The notes under the pieces: generated by a model
What the model was told of the DNA's origin: nothing
What the model saw: only the letters and a program-made list of their open reading frames with translations
Databases searched by the model: none
Position numbers and translations under genes: made by a program
Assembly (NCBI GenBank): GCA_946803715.1
Contig: CAMPET010000248.1
Coordinates: 40,971 to 78,007 of the forward strand
Direction: 5' to 3'
DNA length: 37,037 nt
Origin: Beroe ovata
Lineage: Eukaryota; Ctenophora; Nuda; Beroida; Beroidae
In this document: one piece after another, positions 1-11,567 of the stretch
Layout of the letters: the number at the start of each line of letters is the position of its first letter
Position numbering within the stretch: position 1 is the first letter of the stretch

Positions 1-6
1 CCCCCC

Positions 7-256
7 GTGCTAGCGATATACAGTGAGTATACGCTCAGTAGTAGGAAGCACAGTGAGTGCTAGCGATATACAGTGAGTATACGCTCAGTAGTAGGAAGCA
101 CAGTGAGTGCTAGCGATATACAGTTAGTATACGTTCAGTAAAAGGGAGCGCAGTGAGTGCTAGCGATAAAAAAGTGAGCAACGCTCAATAGAAGGGAGCA
201 AAGTGAGTGCAAGCGATATACCGTGATTATACGCTCGGTAGAAGGGAGCATGATAG
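7..256. repeat. 50-bp tandem repeat, five copies
   Basis: Units begin at 7, 57, 107, 157 and 207, each starting GTGCTAGCGATATA or a close variant. The first two copies are identical and the later ones drift, so the array decays to the right. The left edge is next to the window start (C6), so the array may continue outside. It has no coding content. Confidence 0.9.
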
Positions 257-1002
257 TAAGTGGAAACCCCTCTCCCTCTAAAATGGAGCATTATTATTTA
301 GACACCCCTCCTCCCCCTCAGCTAGTTACGAATATGAGAACAGTCCCTCACATAGATTCTACATATTGATGAAATTACAGAATGTCATGCTAACCACTGC
401 TTTGATCGGCTTCAGAACTGCCAATATTCCAATAGAGAGATAGTGTGATCCCCTCTTAAAGCATAGCTGAAGTTGAAGTTTCAGTAGAATTGTCCACCAA
501 ACAGTAATATTCTGAGGGAAGGTCCTAGTCATTATAATATGTCTCATATATCACGAGAGGATTCAAATCACTGAGTTAGATAAGTACATACCATTGGTTC
601 ACTGAGGAAGTTCCATTGGTAACAAGAAGTTCCAGGAGCATTGTTGTTCTGATAAGACTGACCATTTAATTTCCTAAGTGATGTTCTAATTACAAACTAA
701 CTAATATTGAATATTTATTCACTCAATTCAATGCCAAGTTGATCTATCTACATTAAACATTTTAAATCACAAAATAGAATAAAGCTTCATACCACAAGTA
801 CTCTTGTGTTATTGAAATGTAAAGTATCATATATTGAAAGTAATTTGGTAACCAACATGCAAATGAAATATCAGAATGCATAAAAACTAGAAAACAATGT
901 GTTTAAAAATAATTTCTCCTTGAAAAAGTCAAACAAATAATTCCCCATTTCTTACACATGTAAGATACAATTCATTCAAACAAAAACTGCTAAGTGAGTT
1001 TG
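257..1002. other. Gene-free 3' flank of the TRF-like gene
   Basis: AT-rich sequence without a supported coding region. On the minus strand a possible AATAAA polyadenylation signal (TTTATT on the plus strand, about 714-719) lies roughly 285 nt past the stop of the TRF-like gene and could end its transcript. The short open frame at 359-547 has no recognisable content. Confidence 0.5.
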
Positions 1003-2145
1003 CTACAGAAGCCTCTCCAACTGTGGGTCATTCTTTACAACTATTCTCCATTTATCCTTCAATTGAACATTGGTCTTATGACTAAGCTCATATAGTCTAT
1101 CAGTCCTTATTTGCTGCCACTGACCTACTCCATGAACTTTCACTGCTTTGATCAAATTTTCTGTTTCACTCTTTGACCATTTTTTCCTCTGAATAGGTTT
1201 AACTCTGAAGGAACTTAAACTCATTTCATCATCACTGTCTCCCCAGAGGGAACCCTCAGCTTTAATCATCTCGTCCTCTCTTGGGGGTGACCTAGATGTC
1301 ATCATTTTCTTTATCTTTCTCCTCTTATTCTCTTGTTCAGATTCGAGATCATCCCCAGAACATGTACAGGTTGACAATGCAGACATTTTATCTTGTGACT
1401 GCATCTCTTCTGCTTTCAATGAGAATGGTTTTTCCTCTTCTTCATCATTTTCGTCTTTCTTAATGAGGACAAATTTTGCAGGGGGACCACAGTGAAAATG
1501 AAATAATGTGAGTCCATGACAGAACAGGCTGACAACCTCCTTGTAGATATTAACAAAGAAATCAGGCTCATTTTTTGTCAATACACAGAAATCATGTTTA
1601 CTGTAAGTGTCTATAAAGTATGAGTATTTCTCTGCCACAGCAGGTTCACAATTGCACAGCACATTTGTTATCAGCTGCATGTATTCAGAAAATGATTCTG
1701 CATCGAGCCTCAGGAATTCATCATTGCTTACAAAAGGGTCAATTTGGTGCATGATCTGAAATTTACGGAGATTAGTGTAGAGACAATATAGCTCTGCACT
1801 TTTTGTAGTGTATGAGTAAAGTTCATCTTTGAGATTGGGAGCTCCATTACAGTCAATGCTTTCAAAGATTCTTCTTAACTCCTCAAAGGTTTCATGCTCT
1901 AACCTTTTAAAGCAGTCTAGGGAAACATTTTTGCCTATCATATCAACCACCTTCTTCAAAACTTCATAGAGTTCTAAGCGATGCTTTATATTCTCAGGGA
2001 GAGTCCCCATTGGCAATGTTGCAAACTTTGTATTGATTTCGATCTCTATTTTTCTTGCACCCTCATGGTCACGCTCTGAAAGCAAAAAACAGTGCTCAAG
2101 ACACAACAAGTTGAGATCTTCAATTAAATCCCCAGCATTTTCCAT
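1003..2145 (-). CDS. TRF-type telomere-repeat-binding protein (TRFH-like + C-terminal Myb), intronless
   Basis: Predicted 380-aa nuclear DNA-binding protein. Residues 321-380 form a single Myb/SANT domain: WSKSETENLIKAV, GVGQWQQI and the telobox-type third helix VQLKDKW (about 360-366), which matches the VxLKDxWR signature of TRF1/TRF2 and plant telobox proteins. Residues 1-210 are helical and fit a TRFH-like dimerisation domain in size and hydrophobic pattern, but that is inference. Between them lie an acidic stretch (DENDEEEE, 231-238), a basic NLS candidate (NKRRKIKK, 273-280) and a Ser/Asp-rich linker. Domain order and length resemble animal TERF1/TERF2. By family knowledge it should bind double-stranded TTAGGG repeats and organise shelterin. 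The whole CDS is one exon, unlike vertebrate TERF genes. Alternative: another telobox Myb protein. The start is the first ATG of the open frame. Confidence 0.8.
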   Translation of the reverse strand: MENAGDLIEDLNLLCLEHCFLLSERDHEGARKIEIEINTKFATLPMGTLPENIKHRLELYEVLKKVVDMIGKNVSLDCFKRLEHETFEELRRIFESIDCNGAPNLKDELYSYTTKSAELYCLYTNLRKFQIMHQIDPFVSNDEFLRLDAESFSEYMQLITNVLCNCEPAVAEKYSYFIDTYSKHDFCVLTKNEPDFFVNIYKEVVSLFCHGLTLFHFHCGPPAKFVLIKKDENDEEEEKPFSLKAEEMQSQDKMSALSTCTCSGDDLESEQENKRRKIKKMMTSRSPPREDEMIKAEGSLWGDSDDEMSLSSFRVKPIQRKKWSKSETENLIKAVKVHGVGQWQQIRTDRLYELSHKTNVQLKDKWRIVVKNDPQLERLL

Positions 2146-2583
2146 CCTTGGAGAAGGGATTAGTAATTGATCTACTATAAGCAGTGTTCATATATTATTA
2201 GGCTATCAGAAACATGATAGAATTAATTAGATAACCACTGTTACATATATCAACCAACAACATTAAAGCATCAAAAATATAAAAAGAAAATGTAAATATC
2301 TTTATTGTACTTGCAGTGATCATTGCAGAATAAGAGTCCTGTACACTGAAACACAAATCATTTCTGTTAACCAAAATCAATAATGATACTTTTAGGCGCC
2401 TTTGCTTGTCAGATTTTATCTGACCTCAGTTTCTCGCGCGCCTTCATCGAAGGCCGAGAGAGGGAACCTGAGCGAGCCTCCGTCTTCCATTGTATATGTA
2501 TTTGACAAATAAAAAAGGACACATAGCTTCGTGCACAGGCAAGGGCGCCCGCGCCCTTGCGTCAGCGAATTTGCGCGCGCCGT
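2146..2583. other. 5' flank of the TRF-like gene
   Basis: No supported gene. The region upstream of the minus-strand TRF-like ATG is AT-rich up to about 2400 and then becomes CpG/GC-rich as it enters the foldback repeat. The promoter of the TRF-like gene probably lies here, but I see no decisive core element. Confidence 0.4.
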
Positions 2584-2906
2584 GTTCCCGCGCTGCGTGA
2601 CCGAAATACTCCGCGCGCGCTGCGCGTCTCCGAGGTTTTCTACGACTTTTCAGTGCAGTTACGTTCACTGAGTAGAATTGAACAGGGGCGCGCAACGTGT
2701 GCACAGCGCGCCGCGAATCTTATTCTTAATATTCTCGTGTAACACTATCACATATGAATCTTTCATGTGCACACGTTGCGCGCCCCTGTTCTACTCAGTG
2801 AACTGAAAAGTCGTAGACGCGCCCCTGTTCTACTCAGTGAACTGAAAAGTCGTAGACGCGCAGCGCGCGCGGAGTATTTGCCATTTGGGTCACGCAGCGC
2901 GGGAAC
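2584..2906. mobile_element. Foldback/MITE-like element: long inverted repeat with 62-bp spacer
   Basis: The left arm (about 2584-2704) is the reverse complement of the right arm (about 2767-2906). Both carry CACGTTGCGCGCCCCTGTT, ACTGAAAAGTCGTAGA, GGAGTATTT and CACGCAGCGCGGGAAC in mirrored order. The spacer is 2705-2766. The right arm also holds an internal direct duplication of the GCGCCCCTGTTCTACTCAG block (2782 and 2819). The arms are far richer in CpG than the flanks. No transposase is present, so it would be non-autonomous. A solo arm occurs at about 34668-34760. I did not find clear target-site duplications. Confidence 0.75.
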
Positions 2907-3391
2907 AATCTTTCATTTGCAAGTTATTTCAGATTACACCTGCCCCAGCTCCGATCCTGATCCTCATCTATTTCTCGGCCCGACTGTGCAGCTCCGACCA
3001 CCATGGCTTGCCAGAGATTGCAGAGTAAAATATTAATAAGGGGCGCGCAGCGTGACTCGCATGTTTCTATGAGGCCGAGGGCATGTACCGAAATGGAGCC
3101 AAAGCAGACATATTGATCATGACGTCATTGTCAATATTGTAAATTCAAATCATCGTTTGAACGAGTAGAACTAGAATCATTGATCATTATCAATATCATT
3201 GTAGGTTAACCAAACTCTGTTGCTACGCTGATGCATCACACAATAATGGGTGGAAAGGGTCGCAGGGCGGCGGAGACACTAGACATACACATGTAGACAC
3301 ACACACGTCACACATTCACAAACACAGATGACACAGACACGCGTTACAGAGTATAACAATGTTATTAACGCAGAAGCTACTCAATATTAAG

Positions 3392-3393
<2 letters not shown>

Positions 3394-3455
<62 letters not shown>
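3394..3455. repeat. (TG)n microsatellite
   Basis: Uninterrupted TG dinucleotide run of about 31 repeats, the purest long tract in the window. Confidence 0.97.
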
Positions 3456-3456
<1 letters not shown>

Positions 3457-4660
3457 TCAGCTCTCTATTGAAAGGACATGAGGCAGCGTCAATAACACCA
3501 TTGTGCCCTCCCCTCCACAAGCAATCAGCGTACCAATCAACAGAATTGATTTTACCAAGCTGCGTATGCCCGTGTGTTGATGTGTAACATTGTTACACAG
3601 TGAATCTCAGTTTGTATCCACCTACACACAGTTCCTACTACTTTATCCACGCCCTGCTTATTCGTGATAATATCTCAATCTGTGACACATATCCAACTCT
3701 CAAACAAACGTGTGTACGTGTGAACATGATGTGTATCACGTAGAAACTGACACACACACTGTGACATGAACCTCCATGGCTACATTTGCTACAGCGGTAC
3801 TCCCTTATAAAATCTACCACAATTGCTGCGCAAACAAGCAGAGAACGACATCGAAATTACGAACATTCACGCTGAAACAAATCCCCACTTCAATCACCGT
3901 TTCAGAGCGCTCATGTACACATTCCCATTCCCCAAAACCCCCTACTCCCACTCCCTAAATTCCCTCTTCGATTGAACTTGTCGCCTAGTTCTATCGGTTT
4001 ATCATTAACAACCAATTAGCTCCCACTGCAGCTCTATACAAAAACTATGTGTTGTTGTTAATGACACGTAGCTTAACATTATTGTCAGACCATATAGCTA
4101 TTGCTCAGAGGGTGATTTAAACATATGACTTCAACTCATATTTCAACCAAACCTAACTATTTTAAATTATTGTTTTTCAACGTCATTCTACTCTGATTAC
4201 ATAAGTTTTCTTATGGTTTTCAAGTTTAAACGTTTCATACCAAAATAGATGGCTTCTTCGTCCCCCTATCCTTGATGAAGTATATCCTTTTTTCATTTAG
4301 TTATTCAGTGTTTATAGCATCTATAAATTGCCGGGAGCAACTCCAATTATGAATGGTCATCCTTTCAATGAAAAGGGTACGTAACTTACTCCTTTATAAA
4401 TTACCACGCGTAATTAGGGTGTCGCGATATTATAGAAATTTATAACATCCTATAATTATCACAAATTATCGCTCACATTATTATCAGCACATTTCAATCT
4501 TTGAGTTCTTTGTGTGACACTTTGGGCACGTATTTTGTGTGTGTGTTGTGCGTTTATTCTGTAAGGGCTCATGTGTTTTAGACTTTGAAATTTGTAGTAT
4601 TAGTAGACTAAGAGAGATGGAAAACAACACAGGGTTTTTTAGTTTTGCAATCCTGGTGTG

Positions 4661-5579
4661 AAAATCACAGACATGCCGCTACACTCACAGCCAAGTAGCC
4701 CGAGTATTCCTTACTGGAACTATTCCACTTCGTTTTTAACTCCCTTCACATAGTAGTATACTCCTTCGTCAAACTAAAATCCGCTCATACTCATTGATTA
4801 TTCAATCGAGGAGATGATCTCCATCAACACATTCGCAAATCAAAATGTCGGTGTGATAAAGCGGTATGCGCTAATCATTTCCTATTCGGAGTTATGTATC
4901 CTAGACCATCAAAATGAGATGAATTTTCCATCGAACTTTGATTTAGCGATTAGAGAACGCAATCAGGAGATACGGCTGCGTTTATCTAGGTTTATTCCAC
5001 GCTTGGTAGGTTCAGAGATTCCAGTAGGGCGTGGTCAGACGGCCAAAACACACATACATCGTCAGTCATACAAAACACACTCACACACACTCATACACAC
5101 TCACACACACACACACACNAAAATCACAGACATGCCGCTACACTCACAGCCATGTAGCCCGAGTATTCCTTACTGGAACTATTCCACTTCGTTTTTAACT
5201 CCCTTCACATAGTAGTGTACTCCTTCATCAAACTAAAATCCGCTCATACTCATTAATTATTCAATCGAGGAGATGATCGCCATCAACACATTCGCAAATC
5301 AAAATGTCGGTGTGATAAAGTGGTATGCGCATTTTCTATTCGGAGTTATGTATCCTAGATCATGATCAAAATTAGATGAATTTGCCATCGAACTTTGATT
5401 TACCGATTAGAGAACGTAATCAGGAGATACGGCTGTGTTTATCTAGGTTTATTCCATGCTTGGTAGGTTCAGAGATTCCAGTAGGGCGTGGTTAGACAGC
5501 CAAAACACACATACATCGTCAGTCATACAAAACACACTCACAGACACAGACACACAGACACAGACACACACACACACAN
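4661..5579. repeat. 459-bp tandem duplication ending in CA repeats and N gaps
   Basis: Copy 1 (4661-5118) and copy 2 (5120-5578) both start AAAATCACAGACATGCCGCT and run in register to CAAAACACACTCACA followed by a CA tract. They differ by scattered substitutions and small indels. Each copy is followed by exactly one N (5119, 5579). The duplicated unit is non-coding. It may be a real duplication whose CA tails broke the assembly, or two alleles placed in tandem. Confidence 0.85.
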
Positions 5580-5960
5580 CGTCCAGCATTATCGCAAGGG
5601 GGACAATTTTGTGTTACACTTTAACATTTAGTAAAACAATTCACAAAACTACCACAAGACAAGTTTGACACTTTTGTCACACTTTGTGAAAACCAGCTTT
5701 TTCCTAGCACGAGCTGACTTCAACAGGAAAACACATTTCAACAGCATGTGGTACCCAATTAGACTTTCCACTTTGAGTGTTTAAACTTGGGATAGCGTCC
5801 TTTCTTTTAAATACGAAATTTACCAAAAAAACGTAATTTGTATGAAGTTCGCGTGTGTATTTTTATTTCGGAATTTGAAATCTTGACGACAGGCGATATG
5901 ACTATTGTAATTTCTCCGCAGCCTGTGATAAGATTTTCAAGGTGTCGAAATTTGTACCCC

Positions 5961-6012
5961 AAGACACACACACACGCACACACACGCACACACACACACA
6001 CAAACGCACGCA
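5961..6012. repeat. (CA)n microsatellite, interrupted
   Basis: CACACA run with ACGC interruptions. Flanking open frames on both strands are translations through this repeat. Confidence 0.9.
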
Positions 6013-7265
6013 AACTCAAAGACAAAAACAAATTTTTAGGAGGAATTTCACAATTTCTCCTTAGTCTCGACTTTTTTCGTTTGCACCGAAGCAATGCTCC
6101 CTTTAGGATGAAGTCATTCAGCATCCCCGTTTTCAGAATTCCGGTGGTACATCAATTTCATCCCAGCAATATCTAGAGACGTCTGAGAATAATTAAACTC
6201 AGACACCTCGCTCAACAATATAAATATGTCATCGAGTTTTTTCATGACGAAAAAAAGAGCAAAATTAGAAAAGTTAAAGGATTGCAAACATGAAGTCTGC
6301 CCAGAAACAGACGGCCGAGAATTCTGTGTCGGAGACGGCGCGCGCTCGAATGCGCCGTCTCTGAATTTTTTCTGCGTTTTAAGAGAGGTCTTCCTTATCT
6401 ATATAGAGTGTGGGTTCTTACCTCAATACCTCATATATTGTTGTTTCAGCATACATGTGACCAATGACTAGTTTTAGCATGTTTCCCAGTGTGTGCGCGT
6501 GTTTCGAGAGCTCATTGATCTAGCTTATTCCCTGTAATGGATCAGATCTACTTCAGCCAAACCCTGACATTAGTCGTAAGCCAGCCCTTTGGGAGGAGAA
6601 TCTACACACTATAAGATCCCTACGTTACAAGTAACTATAGTATTTCACCGATATTGTACACTTGTGTTTGTGCCAGTGTTTGTGTGTCTGTGCATCAGCA
6701 TTTGTGTGGGCGTTTGTTCATCTACCTGGGGCTTGTAATTTCTGAAAAATTCCCCGAATCTATAAGAAGCTCCTCTAATTATTTTCGCGACGCTTTAGCT
6801 ACTTTACAAAGTCTAGAAAACCCAACTCCTTAACCCACTGTGAAATTCTATTCCTATCATGTTCCAGTGGAGAAAAGCCACTATTCTGAAATAAGACGTT
6901 AAGACACTTACAGAGACAAATAGACACAGTCTGGGACGCTAATAGACTCTATGAGACGCTAATAGACTCTGTATAAAGAGACAATATGGCACGCATACTT
7001 CAGACTATTACATTTATCGATAATACGATGATACACATTGTAACAGCTGTTCAGGGGGGAAACAAGGTCATGCACTCTACCATCTATCGTATATATCACG
7101 TAGCAACGAATATATTCTCTTCCCGGAGGAGTTTCTCACGGGATGATGTCGGGTAGAGAGAAAATGATCAGTGATAATTGTTCCGTATTTTCCAGCCGGT
7201 CCATGGCTTGGGTTTCAACATTATATCACTCACGTCTCACACCCAGAAAAATTGCTTTCAATCAT

Positions 7266-7437
7266 ACACGAAGAGACACACAGACAGACATGCCACATGA
7301 TAGGCACACACAGACAAACACACATACAAACACGCACACAAACAAACATACTAAACATAGGTCACAGACACACAAACACTGGGACACATACAAACACATA
7401 CAGACACACTGAGACACACACACAGACACAGACATGA
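7266..7437. repeat. CA-rich compound repeat
   Basis: Degenerate CA tract with ACAGACA, ACAAACA and ACATACA variants. It gives spurious His-Thr or Cys-Val open frames on both strands. Confidence 0.9.
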
Positions 7438-7639
7438 GACATACATACATTCTGCAATTTGGTGATCTAGTATATAATGGAGTGATGAAAGACAACTTTC
7501 CGAAGTTCCAGGATAAAGCTATGTACACGAGCATAGCTCCGAAATAGTCTTCAAAAATAACTAAACAATCCGCTTGTAATGTTAATTGAGCATTGTTTTT
7601 TGTTGTTTTTTCGCATAACTCTACATCAACATTGACCAC

Positions 7640-7700
7640 ACAAACACAGACACACAAACAAACACACAAACACACACACAAAAACACACACAAACACACA
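7640..7700. repeat. CA-rich repeat (ACAAACACA variants)
   Basis: Degenerate CACAAACACA tract of about 60 bp. Confidence 0.85.
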
Positions 7701-8088
7701 ATGGGACGATTTCTCATTTCATAGCAAATGTCCTTGCTTGTCAGATCTGCATTCTTTGAATAGTACTTTGTTTGTTTTATTATGTTTGTTTTGTAGTACA
7801 CTTTTAGCATTTTTTATTTGACAGGCGAAGAATTTGACAAACTTGTGTTATCTGTTGTTTATTATTTTCTCTTTTGCTAGATCTATACCCAGCAGTCGCT
7901 TCCAGTTTAAACTATCTAGTTTTCTGAGACAGACCTTGAACTAGTATCCAGGGACCATAAAAAGGAATGATAATACTATGTTACAAATATATATGTTCCA
8001 GTGTTACATATGCATATATAGGTGCACATTCCAGTTTTCTACAGTAATTCCCTGTAATATACCAACTACTGGGTTTACAGTATCGACA

Positions 8089-8090
<2 letters not shown>

Positions 8091-8121
<31 letters not shown>

Positions 8122-8122
8122 N
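8091..8122. repeat. (TG)n microsatellite ending at an N gap
   Basis: Pure TG run immediately followed by N at 8122, so its true length is unknown. Confidence 0.9.
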
Positions 8123-8771
8123 TTCTCCTAACTTTCCCACACAGCGCATGTGAGACGTCCATCCAACCCTTGTTCATCGCGACAGTGAATATTCCCCGTC
8201 ACTCCCTGTTTTCATGACTGTAATGGCTGTCGTGACTGTCGTATCATTATTGCACTCACACATGACAGTCATCCGATCATGCTTAACTATGACAGTAAGA
8301 AAGTCATATCGTTTTTAAACAGTGCATCGTGTAACAATGCGTCATAATCTCTTGACAAGAATATCGCATATATTGTTCGTTGCTACTTCATAATTAAGTA
8401 CTGACTACAGTCGTTTTGAAATAATCACTTGAATTAACTTTGGCAATCTTCAGCTGGTTCTTGGTTATTTCAGCTGAGGTTTGCACTTTGATCATTATAC
8501 AATTCTTCATTCCTTTTCATTCCCTTCACATTGTTCAAATATGATAGGTTTCTGAGTAGTGTCAGAAGCTTCTACCATCTACCTACTTTTACGAAAATAT
8601 TCCAATGTAATACCTAATAAACGGAGGGCTGTTTTTTTACAAAAGTAGACCTTGTTTTTCGCACCCCCACTGTACAATATTTTGCATATTCTGAAGCAAG
8701 TTTAGTGGCGCCCTATCTTCAGTATACAATGTGTCACACTTAATTAATTCGTTAATTTCATTATTGACAAG

Positions 8772-8773
8772 GT

Positions 8774-8809
<36 letters not shown>

Positions 8810-8881
8810 ATTTGTTTGTATGTGTGTGTATGTGTGTGTTTATTTGTATGTGTGTGTGTATGTGTGTGTTTGTTTGTATGT
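8772..8881. repeat. TG-rich compound repeat
   Basis: (TG)n passing into TGTATTTG, TGTATG and TTTGTATG variants, ending at TGTATAAC. Confidence 0.9.
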
Positions 8882-9259
8882 ATAACAAACAGGACGAAGC
8901 CTACATATATACTCTGGCAAATTCCTTGAGCGCATTAGAAAGTTATTATTCCTTGTTGAGAACTTGAGAGATAGTGACGAGCGTCTAGTTTGCACTTTGC
9001 AGTTTGAGTTAGTGATCATGGCACCTTATTGTATATTGTACACTATACAATATACAACATACATTCTACATTGTTTATACACTATACATTGTACATTTTA
9101 TGTTGAAGTTTGAACATTCTACACTACATTCTACCGCATACAGGAAAATATGAGAAAGTATGGATCGCATTGTGTGCCGCGGACCAAATTATCAGACAAA
9201 ATCTAATTTTGGTGCTAGGTACTAATCACGAGTAGGTACCTGTGACGCGCAGATATATC

Positions 9260-9559
9260 ACACAAACACAGACACACTCACACTGACACACACTGACACA
9301 CACTGACACACACTGACACAGACACAAACACACACAGACACACACAAACACAGACATAAACACAGACACACACACATACACAAACACCCAGACAACAACA
9401 AACACCCACACACATAGACACACGCATACACACACGCACACACACTCAGACAAACACACAAACAAACACAAACACACGCACACACACAAATACACAAACA
9501 AACACACGCACAAACACCCAGACACACACACACACAAACACAGAGACCCACACAGACAC
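9260..9559. repeat. 300-bp CA-rich array with higher-order CACTGACACA units
   Basis: Longest CA-rich tract in the window. It begins with several direct CACTGACACA decamers and then turns into mixed CACAGACA, CAAACA and CACGCA units. Two minus-strand open frames of 97 and 103 codons run through it and are artefacts of the repeat (Cys/Val only). Confidence 0.92.
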
Positions 9560-10272
9560 TTCTTAAGGTGGGAATCCCTTATTATAGTGTATTGTCGATG
9601 GGATCACCGATCATTTCCTGTCTATTAATCGTATTCCTATAGACTAAATTAAATCAAGCTGCTTTACAATATAGAGCCAGCATATTTGAGGTGTAAAATA
9701 GCTCCGAGAGGTATTCACAATTGTATTTACTTATTTGGGGTGCGGATAGTCGAATAGTTGTATGCCGGTTTCCCAGTACCATTGGATATATCTTTCCGTT
9801 TGATACCCTTTCGAGAAGTTATTTTTAGAATTTGCTAATCTGGCATATTATCGTGTCTAAATTTTGATCATATTTTCATTAATTTTCTGATATGAGATTT
9901 TCGTCGCCCTCAAAATTCCCGGATTTTATTTTGATCTTTTCCTCACCTTCGGACATTATGTTTTTGAGTATGTGACAACTAATTAAAGTAATATGAAAAT
10001 AATTACTATCTTCCATAATAATATTCATGTCTAATTTAGCAGTTTTAAATTTTCATTAACGAATGAGATATCAGCATACTTCTCGCTTTCGCCGATATTG
10101 AATAGTTTTACAACGTTTTAATTCTATGAGAGTTTGACTGAACTTGTTATTGATTAGAAAAACTATGAAAATTCATCCCAAAACCATACCGTCTCGAAAC
10201 TCCTGAATTTTCCAGCACACATGGAATTGACAAAGCAGCAGCGACAAGGGGATCTGATTCTTTGAGCGGAGA

Positions 10273-11567
10273 ATGAAGTTTACAACTATCTTAATTGTAG
10301 TGGTTGCACTTATCTATTTTGGTAAGCTACTCGGAGGTTTTTTTCGCTAAGAAATCGGTCTTCTTTCGCTAAACTTGGACTAACATGAGACTTGTGCAAT
10401 CTGGGTTTGGCATTCTAGAGTCAAGACACACTGCATTTTTAAAGGTGTCTCATGCGATGTTCAAAAGAAGTCACTTAAAAGACACACAATTTTTCAGTGG
10501 AATCCCGCATTGATTGCTACACCTGTGTCTCAGGGGAACAAGTTCTGAAACACCAGTATATTTCAGCGGTGAGCTTTTACCATATTTGGGCATGACCAAT
10601 GCCCGAATGGTGAATATGGAAATTCATTCGCTTATTTTTATCCCGAAACTTTGCGTTTATTTGCGTCGCAACACGAACACACACGTCACACACATATTCC
10701 CCCACTTTGGAATGCAGAACGCACGTTTCCAATTATAATACACACGTGTGAGATACCTTACGATACTTTGTAACACAGCAAACACGAATTATTGTAGAAA
10801 CACTTGTACAGATTCGCACTATAACGGTCACAGTAGCAGCTTCACGCCAGTGTGTGTGTACACGATGTTGCAGGGTATACCCGTGCAAATATTAGAGTTT
10901 TATCAGTTCTAGATGTTACAACATTCCTTGCTACATTCCGAGGAGTTCCTGAGCCACTATTTCGAGAACAACTCATACACGACTCCAGTTTCAGTTTTTT
11001 TTCTCTCCCACCCCACTCGCACCCCTCTCCTCTCTCCCCCACTCCATTGACCCACCCTCTCCTCCATCCTCCAGTCTCCCTCTCTCCCGCAAACACGGTG
11101 TCTGTCTTTCAGGACTGTGCAGTGAAGGAGAGGTGTCATAACAAGTACTACTGTTTGTCCATGACGTGGACATACAACGACCTAACATATCAGAAACGGG
11201 GTTGTGTGGAGAATGACAAGGGTAAGTGATGTCATGGTAACATGAACTATTCGTGATGGCTGTTAGGTTGGGGGATGGGCTAACCTAACATCTCTGAGGA
11301 TCCCAGGATTATAATCACACAGTGACCTCGTTCTATTATCCCGGTTATCTTATCTATGATCCCAGCTTTCTAATTCTATGACCCCATCTTTCTATGATCC
11401 CAGCTTTCTATGACCCAGGTTATCTAATTTCAGACTACCCATGCAACAGACTGTGGTCTAACTGTCAGAGATCTGTGTGTTCGGGCAACTACTGCAACAC
11501 AGCGTCACGCGGCCGGACACTCAGTCTACTCTTAGTTTTCATAGTGATACACGTGCTAGTCACGTGA
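10273..11567 (+). CDS. Ly6/uPAR-like three-finger protein, probably GPI-anchored (4 exons)
   Basis: Exons: 10273-10321, 10498-10568, 11113-11221, 11434-11567. All introns are GT..AG and the phases agree (1, 0, 1). The product is about 120 aa. Residues 1-16 are a hydrophobic signal peptide (MKFTTILIVVVALIYF). The mature part opens with the Ly6 hallmark CYTC, has spaced cysteines (DCAVKERC, YYCLSM, RGCVEN, YPCN, SNCQRS) and ends with CSGNYCN, the C-x4-CN signature that closes a Ly6/three-finger fold. A hydrophobic C-terminus (LSLLLVFIVIHVLV) follows a small-residue site (NTASRG), as expected for GPI attachment at the cell surface. Animal relatives include Ly6, Lynx/quiver-like and CD59-like proteins. 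The ligand cannot be told from sequence. The gene is convergent with the GPCR to its right. Confidence 0.85.

Larger units (their letters stand above)
2907..10272. other. 7.4-kb gene-poor, microsatellite-rich region
   Basis: No supported coding region. The open frames here are either dinucleotide-repeat translations (runs of Cys-Val or His-Thr) or short unconserved stretches. The region holds at least eight (CA)n/(GT)n tracts, a 459-bp tandem duplication and three N gaps (5119, 5579, 8122). It could contain non-coding exons or distal regulatory DNA of the Ly6 gene, but nothing in the sequence shows this directly. Confidence 0.6.

Noticed and set aside
5807-6176. Overlapping opposite-strand frames of about 105-112 codons
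   Set aside because: They are mirror readings through an imperfect CA repeat and flanking AT-rich DNA; no domain or codon signal.
9226-9551. 97-103 codon minus-strand open frames made of Cys and Val
   Set aside because: They are translations of a (CA)n tract; no other residues of information content and no splice or start context.
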